Shown: in pieces, positions 5,140 to 5,207 of the stretch
Position numbering within the stretch: the stretch's first letter is position 1
Layout: each line of letters opens with the position of its first letter
Origin: Acidobacteriota bacterium
GTDB lineage: Bacteria; Acidobacteriota; Terriglobia; Acidiferrales; UBA7541
Reading direction: 5' to 3'
Assembly (NCBI GenBank): GCA_003224075.1
Contig: QHYF01000158.1
Location: 1-5,207, forward strand
Length of the DNA: 5,207 bases
Position numbers and translations under genes: made by a program
The notes under the pieces: model-generated
Databases searched by the model: none
Told to the model about the DNA's origin: nothing
Seen by the model: only the letters and a program-made list of their open reading frames with translations

Positions 5140-5207
5140 CCGCTGATTCCGCGCAGAGATCGAGGAACGAAAGACTCCGGCTGCGTTTGGAGGCGGCAAG
5201 TCTTGCG

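Larger units (their letters stand above)
4664..5207. other. 544-nt region without a convincing gene, rich in small dyads
   Basis: This is the stretch upstream of the LysR gene up to the right edge. Its frames (4433-4825 and 4915-5118 plus) are low-complexity or antisense with no recognisable domain. It holds the palindrome at 4857-4868, a hairpin-forming dyad at 5063-5083, an A-rich tract near 4999-5010, and an extended -10 with an operator-like dyad at 5113-5139. Also present are a repeated CCGAGGCG (5025-5032 and 5058-5065) and AAGACT/AGTCTT arms at 5171-5176 and 5199-5204, which could form a leader stem. It probably contains the LysR promoter and the promoter of a rightward gene beyond the window. 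Confidence 0.5.

Overview
The window reads as a fragment of a Gram-negative, moderately GC-rich environmental bacterium. The gene families point towards Verrucomicrobiota, Planctomycetota or Acidobacteriota: a Tat-exported Gfo/Idh/MocA oxidoreductase next to a DUF6807 (PF14100, formerly 'PmoA') gene, a non-E. coli type of uronate isomerase, and long non-coding gaps. This assignment is inference from gene content, with no marker gene to support it. The theme is carbohydrate and uronic-acid metabolism. I see no phage, transposon, CRISPR, tRNA or rRNA signal.

Layout, left to right. Positions 1-163 are a perfect 72-bp inverted repeat around a 19-nt spacer, made from the DUF6807 coding sequence. 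The spacer carries the expected continuation of that gene in the opposite orientation, so this looks like a fold-back chimera at a contig end, and the DUF6807 gene (minus, start at 333) is cut there. Upstream in the same direction, after a 100-nt gap holding a small hairpin, lies the Tat-signal Gfo/Idh/MocA oxidoreductase (434-1861, minus). The two probably form one leftward transcription unit with exported products.

A 573-nt gap (1862-2434) separates this unit from the divergent rightward uronate isomerase gene (2435-3739). The gap holds a good sigma70-type promoter for the isomerase (TTGACA/TATATT, 16-nt spacer), a long leader and a terminator-like hairpin on the minus strand. The isomerase has all the active-site signature residues, with spacing that fits the Bacillus halodurans Bh0493 type. 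A LysR-family regulator (3773-4663, minus) converges on it, with only 33 nt between the stop codons.

The last 544 nt (4664-5207) have no convincing gene. They hold several dyads, including an extended -10 element immediately followed by an 18-bp near-perfect palindrome. This arrangement suggests a repressed promoter for a rightward gene beyond the window.

Working model (inference): the region handles uptake-derived sugars or uronates. The exported oxidoreductase and DUF6807 protein act outside the cytoplasm on a sugar or glycoside. The isomerase converts glucuronate or galacturonate to the matching ketouronate in the cytoplasm. The LysR protein is a candidate local regulator. No strikingly new system is visible; the points most worth checking are the fold-back end, the isomerase subtype and the operator-like elements.
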